NCBI GenBank assembly: GCA_036971715.1
Contig: JAVHJL010000005.1
Location: forward strand, 1,674,001-1,738,000
From: Arthrobotrys musiformis
Taxonomy: Eukaryota; Ascomycota; Orbiliomycetes; Orbiliales; Orbiliaceae
Reading direction: 5' to 3'
DNA: 64,000 nucleotides
The notes under the pieces were generated by a model that was given only the letters and a program-made list of their open reading frames with translations, searched no databases and had not been told where the DNA came from. Positions within the stretch are counted from its first letter, which is position 1; each line of letters starts with the position of its first letter. Positions 59,275 through 64,000 of this stretch are shown here, one piece after another. Made by a program: the position numbers and the translations under genes.

Positions 59275-61871
59275 ATGTCTGTTCACGCCCCTGACACCGC
59301 CTGGTCGGCTTCTTCTTACTATAACCACCACAACCACCACCCTCACAACCACCATATGCACAACCATCACAGTCGGTCCGGCGACTCTACGCCTCCCCCT
59401 CCCCCTCCTCCCAAAGATGCTCCTCTCACTCCGCCTTCCTCGGCCTTTGACTCGCCCAGTCTACGGGTAACTCACTACGAAGGCGAGGAAGAAGTAGACG
59501 AAGGCGACGATTTCCAGCGATATCTCGCACAATCATACCGGGAACAAGACGAGGAATACAGACCCCCTTCCGAGGAAGACGAAGACAAAAACAACAATGG
59601 CCACTCTCTGCACCGTGCTGCTTCAATATACTCCCTCTCCCGTACTTCTTTCGCTGCTCAATTGTCCCGTCTCACATCTCTTTCCATGCCTCTCGGGACC
59701 GATCTCAGATCCGAAATCACTTCTCTCCCTTCTGCCAAAGCCGGCATCGATAAGCTCGATAGCGCCTACTCTCAGATGCAGCGCTGGATGCAGACTGCCA
59801 AGACCGTCCTGCAGGGCATGGACGCCTCCGATGACGTCGAGTGGGCTGCCGAGGGTAAGAAATCCCTCGGCGACGTCGAATCCGCCATGAGAAGTTTTGA
59901 GGGTCTGGTCAAGGTCTACGTCGATAGCATCGAGTCGATCCAAGACCGCCCGGACATCAACACTGTCGACCCTCCTTCTCTCCAATCTGTTATTGACCAG
60001 ATGGATGTCACCGTAAAACAATGGAAGGAAGTCCAAGACCTATTGCACGGCGTCAGAGCACAAGTCGAAACTGCCATGGAGTGGACCGAACTCTGGAACT
60101 CCATCATGAACGACATCCAGGCCGAACTCGACGCCTGCATAAATTGTGTCTTCGAATGCGAGGAGAAGCGGAATAGGGTCCACACTCAAGAAAACCTCGA
60201 CATCGATAAGCTGGCTTCCATCGTCGAGGGTGAGAAACAAAACAACAAACCCTCCCCGGAGAGGGAAGACATGTCCAGCGCCCTTCTCGGCCTCTTCGCT
60301 AGGATGCAACCATTACGAGCCAGTCTCGATTTTCTGCCCATGCGTATCCAACAATTTCAATACCGTGCCGAGGAGGTCTTCCCGACGGCCTGTGAAGATC
60401 TCGAAATGAGGAGGGAACAGCTGGAGAAGAAATGGAAGAACCTCGAAAAAGATGCCGACGTTTTGAAGAAGGAGCTCGGGGAGGATAAATGGGTCGCTAT
60501 CTTTAGGAATGCTGGTAAACAAGCCAGTAACATGATGGAGAGCGTCGAGCGCAGCATCTCTAAGGTCAAGGCTCGCACCCAGGACGCTTCCAACATTACT
60601 GCTGATGGCACCCTGCTCAAACTTGTTGAAAACTACGAGACAAAACGAACGCACTATGGTAAATACTCGTCTTCGATTTACATCTATCATCTTGAAAAAA
60701 CAGGCATAACTGACATTTTCTATTTATAGGCTCTGCGATTGAGAGAGTGCTCGGAATCGTCAACAAGGGGATGCAAGACAGGCTGACCGTCAACGGCGAG
60801 ATTATTCGCCTTCACACCGACCTTCAAGCCCACTGGAAGAACATCGAACAAGATATGCAAGATTTGGACACTCGACTGGCCTCAATAGACCTCTCTCCGC
60901 CCCAAGATACCCTCCCGACCCCTGTCTCGGCCTCGGCTTCTCACTTCGCCGATGAATTGTCGTCAAATGGCTCCGTTGGAAGCACCGGTAGAGCAGCCGG
61001 CCTGAAATCAAAACGCCATTCGGTAGCCGTGACACCCTCTGCGAACTCTCGGTTACCCCGCCTTCGTTCCATCTCTGGTGCTTCGTCCTTGAAGACCCAT
61101 ATCCCTATCCCGAATTCACCTATCTCCCCAAACACCGCCTCTCCGAACCCAGCCTCGAGAAGGTTATCAGTACTGCCCGTTCTGAACACCCCCAAGCCAC
61201 CAAACCCTTCCATGCTCTCTCCTACGACTTCTAGAGGAAGCTCGCCATCTCTTACGTCTCGCCGTCTTTCCTACCAAACGCCGCCCACCCACCCGACTCT
61301 CTCCCGCAAATCCTCGAACTCCGGTTCCAACGACGGAAGACCACGCTGGAACGGTTCTACAAACACAGCTGGCAACGGCTTCGGGCACAACTTCAAACCC
61401 CTCTGTGTCACCCAACCAAGCCCTTATCGCAGGGAAAGTGGCATTCCATCGCCATCTGTCTCCGGCGGCAAGCAGCTTCCACGCCCGGGAGATGTCTCCC
61501 CACTTTCAACACGACCTACCCCTTCCTCGAGTAGGAAATACCCCCCGACGTCGATGAGATCCCAGCCATCCCACGACTCTATTGGAAGCGTCGGAAGTGG
61601 AAACGGCGGCAGGACTAGCAGGAATGAGAACGGATCCACTTTCAGCAAGGCTTACTCGCACATCAAGAGCAGTGGATACGGCCGACCATCGAGTGCTCTA
61701 GGAAAGGGCAGCCCTAGCAAAATCCCGACACCAACGGCGAGTGCAGCACCCGCAAGAAGTGGGACACCGGAGCCACCGATGTCAGCCAGGACACCTGCAT
61801 CGAAACGATTCTCGATGCCACCGATCAGTAAAAAACCAGGGTCGGTTGACCTAAGGCCGGGCTGGAAATAA
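59275..61871 (+). CDS. KAR9: Kar9-type spindle-positioning protein
   Basis: Kar9 links cytoplasmic microtubule plus ends, through EB1 (Bim1/Mal3), to myosin and actin for spindle or nuclear positioning. Exons 59275-60658 and 60730-61871 (intron 71 nt) give 841 residues. A His/Asn/Pro-rich N-terminal region is followed by the KAR9 helical domain from about residue 115 (AAQLSRLTSLSMPL, then DASDDVEWAAEGKKSLGDVE and FEGLVKVYVDSIESIQ) to about 540. The C-terminal 300 residues are basic, Ser/Pro-rich and disordered. They contain four [ST]x[IL]P motifs, the EB1-binding type: SRLP (61047-61058), THIP (61095-61106), SGIP (61437-61448) and SKIP (61716-61727). That tail fits the family's known EB1-binding region. 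The gene is intact. Confidence 0.88.
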
Positions 61872-63189
61872 GGGTCTTTTTTATTACCAGAATACCAGAA
61901 TACCATGGTAATACCTCTGTTCATATCGCTCCTTAACTCGAGGTCTATTTTCCCCAAAAGATTTTCGCTTCGCCAGTTTCAAGCCTCGATACACCTTTCC
62001 CTTTCCTTTTACTCTTATTTTACATCTTCACTATTACGTGGTTTCTACTCTTTTCGATTTCTACTGTTTTTTCAGTTCTTGCTCTCAAAGAAAAAAAAGC
62101 CGTGCGTCAGGGATATACGGAGTTTATTTGTCTTCTTTTACTGGTTTTTTTTTTTTGCCACGTGATGCTTTTTCTTTTCGATTATAAACCATTCTTCTTA
62201 TCTATTTTACCGGCTCTTCATCCAGCATTCTTAGGCTCCAGCCCTCCTCGTCAAATACTAGTAGTAGTACTCTTGTTTTTTTGGATGCCGCGAGTGCGCC
62301 GACAGCTACATTTGAAGTTCTTTGCAGTGTGTGGCTCCTCTTCAAGCCTTTCTTTCTCTTTTACTGTTGCTGGCATGCCTGGGGTTTCTTCGTCTTCTCT
62401 CTTTTCGGGCCATCGTATTTGGTTTCTTGGTTGTTATTGTTCCGCCGTTTTTTGGATAATGTTTAAAAGGGACCGGTCTTGGTATCGGAGGGGTAGGGGT
62501 TATTATATGTCTACGGTTTAGATACCAGCTGGATTCGATGTCTAGAAATGGAATGGAATAATTATAGTGGTAGTGCCTCTGATCTCCTGGCGCCTGGGTG
62601 TTTATGTAATGTGGATATGTGGATATGATATAGTATACTATAGCTTGTAGAGCAGATGAATATAATTTTTACTTGGCTGAGAGATTATATCAGGTAGAAT
62701 GTTTGAGGCTCTGCTGTGCCAAGCCTTCGCACGTTCCCACAGCCAGGTCCGGCTGCATTCAAGCGACGCAACTTGACTGACGAACATTCGCTCCTCCATC
62801 AACCAACCACCAATCTCATCGCTCACCAACATTGCCATCTTCGCCATTTCAACATCTCTCCAGATCCCAATTCAATACCTCGCCATCAAAGCGACTACGA
62901 TAGATAGCGAATTACGCTGCCTACGTCATATCTGCGACTTCTCCTTGCCGTGGTCTCGAACGCGGCGTGGTTCGATATATAGATATATACTTAGCTTGTG
63001 CTCCCGATAGCACTATACAAGGTCCGGCTGCCGACACCAGCAGCACCAGCAGCTCCAGCAACTACGCGTCGGCCCGATTCAATCGCGACACCGGGTTAGC
63101 GTGGTTGCAGAACATACCAATCTCATACCCTTCCTTCCTTCTCCCGGGAAGGATCTCACCTACCAAACCAACCTCACAAACAGGCCGTC
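61872..63189. other. Intergenic, KAR9 to TAF1
   Basis: The T-rich first half (61872-62480) is the likely KAR9 3' UTR. A 139-codon frame at 62102-62521 is Phe-rich because of poly-T tracts and is judged non-coding. From 62700 the sequence becomes CA/CT-rich, as for a leader of TAF1. No gene was recognised. Confidence 0.5.
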
Positions 63190-64000
63190 ATGCCTCCCAA
63201 ACCCGCGCCGAATCCTTCGGAAATGGCGGACGACGAGGAGGCAGCCATTGCCAAGTTTCTCGAAAACCCGGATGTTCTAGATAACTTCCTTGCCGAAGGC
63301 GCCAGTGGGAACCAGGAGAAAGCAGACGATGCCATCGACTTTGGCGACATCAGCGATGACGATGACGATCTACCGGACGAAGAACCTGTCGCTGGGGAGA
63401 AACAACGTGCAGCTAGCGCCGATAGCGAGAACAGTCTTATGGACCTCGCTGCCGAAGGAGCCGGTCATGTCGTTTCTTCTCCTCTGCTGGGATCTGATCA
63501 TAAGATGGTGGATGCCGACGAAGATCTATTCGGCGATGCAGCCCTAGATGATCTCTTCGGAAGCCATAAGATGGACGAAATCCACCCTCTCCCGCCACAG
63601 GATGATAAACTCCTTACCGACGCCGTCCACTCGATGTTTCGGGACGTTGATTTCCAGAGTGCTGGGTTCGGAGCCCCCGGTGGTGCCTTCAACGATGAAG
63701 ACGACGAGATGCAGACCCTCGAACCTCCAGAGACGAACGAAGAACCGACAAAAACGGTGGAGGATTATTTCCCGTTATTCCAGGAACATGCCATCCTCCC
63801 ATACCTCTCCATGTTCCCACCGAAACCGGCATACTACCCCATGCGCCCCGATAAACAACCGAAAGCTCTTTTCCCGACAAAACTAAACCTCGAGATAGCG
63901 CCGAGCTCTGAAGCTAGCTGGCGTTCTGATGGGTATCGGCCGGTCCGAAAACCTGGTTTAATCTACATCGAGAACGAGGTGGAGGATGTTGAAGATGTGC
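63190..64000 (+). CDS. TAF1: TFIID subunit 1 (TAF1), N-terminal part (continues past window)
   Basis: TAF1 is the largest subunit of general transcription factor TFIID, scaffolding TBP and the other TAFs. One open exon runs from the ATG at 63190 to the window end (270 codons, no stop). The N-terminus is acidic, with the typical block AIDFGDISDDDDDLPDEEP (about 63328-63390), then acidic patches with DLFGDAALDDLFG-type repeats that may act as the TBP-binding TAND region. Near the end the family signature appears: LSMFPPKPAYYP...PKALFPTKLNLEIAP (about 63808-63905). The start has an in-frame alternative ATG at 63223; 63190 was chosen as the first one. The central TAF1 core, and any bromodomain, are outside the window. 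Confidence 0.88.
   Translation, partial: MPPKPAPNPSEMADDEEAAIAKFLENPDVLDNFLAEGASGNQEKADDAIDFGDISDDDDDLPDEEPVAGEKQRAASADSENSLMDLAAEGAGHVVSSPLLGSDHKMVDADEDLFGDAALDDLFGSHKMDEIHPLPPQDDKLLTDAVHSMFRDVDFQSAGFGAPGGAFNDEDDEMQTLEPPETNEEPTKTVEDYFPLFQEHAILPYLSMFPPKPAYYPMRPDKQPKALFPTKLNLEIAPSSEASWRSDGYRPVRKPGLIYIENEVEDVEDV

Noticed and set aside
62102..62521. 139-codon Phe-rich frame after KAR9
   Set aside because: Open only because poly-T tracts encode Phe; it lies in probable 3' UTR.
1..64000. tRNA, 5S rRNA, CRISPR or transposase
   Set aside because: I looked for tRNA B-box-like sequences, 5S-like sequence, regular direct repeats with spacers, and transposase or reverse transcriptase motifs by eye and found none convincing. 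A covariance-model scan would be more sensitive.

Overview
This is a nuclear genomic fragment from a filamentous ascomycete (Pezizomycotina). The evidence is short spliceosomal introns (mostly 55-85 nt, with gtaagt/gtatgt donors, ctaac or ctgac branch sites and tag/cag acceptors), and gene families that are fungal or Pezizomycotina-specific: AA9 lytic polysaccharide monooxygenase with CBM1, Pil1/Lsp1 eisosome protein, RCR protein, fibroin-3-related protein, DUF4246, Kar9 and Ssr4. The gene spacing is wide and the intergenic DNA is rich in poly-T/poly-A and CT tracts. Class cannot be fixed from sequence alone; a basal class such as Orbiliomycetes or Pezizomycetes is only a guess.

Seventeen protein genes can be supported, most as spliced models whose exon lengths sum to a multiple of three. 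From left to right: 3' part of an Atg22-like vacuolar transporter (+, 1-710); DUF4246 protein (+, 1304-3491); secreted AA9-CBM1 LPMO (-, 3743-4892); a 4.3 kb block with no gene; Mediator subunit Med14 (+, 9189-12176); a 6.8 kb block with a pyrimidine-rich leader-like zone; Arl8 GTPase (+, 19015-19918); an RCR membrane protein (+, 23458-24125) convergent with a fibroin-3-like membrane protein (-, 25422-26969); a tiny Arg-rich 85-residue protein with an 11-nt first exon (+, 30823-31202); MICOS Mic26/27 (-, 31793-32672), divergent from RNA polymerase I subunit RPA135 (+, 33026-36867).

The right half holds a conserved fungal protein of unknown function (+, 42271-44077); a MYND zinc-finger protein (-, 48876-50720), divergent from a Pil1-family eisosome protein (+, 52080-53175) across a 1.36 kb promoter with a perfect CRE palindrome; an Ssr4-type SWI/SNF-RSC subunit with only the C-terminal half (-, 53753-55426), divergent from an F-box-like protein (+, 56414-57943); the spindle-positioning protein Kar9 with four candidate EB1-binding motifs (+, 59275-61871); and the 5' part of TAF1 of TFIID (+, 63190 to beyond the window).

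There is no gene cluster with a single pathway. The content is mostly housekeeping: transcription (Med14, RPA135, Ssr4, TAF1), membranes and trafficking (Atg22, Arl8, Pil1, Mic26/27), cell wall (RCR, fibroin-3-like, LPMO) and cytoskeleton (Kar9). I saw no tRNA, rRNA, CRISPR, transposase or clear mobile element. The most unusual items are the 85-residue basic protein, the Ssr4 half-protein, the Fe/2-oxoglutarate-like motif in DUF4246, two stop-free 3n introns, and two well-formed inverted repeats in the gene-free block 27-30.8 kb.
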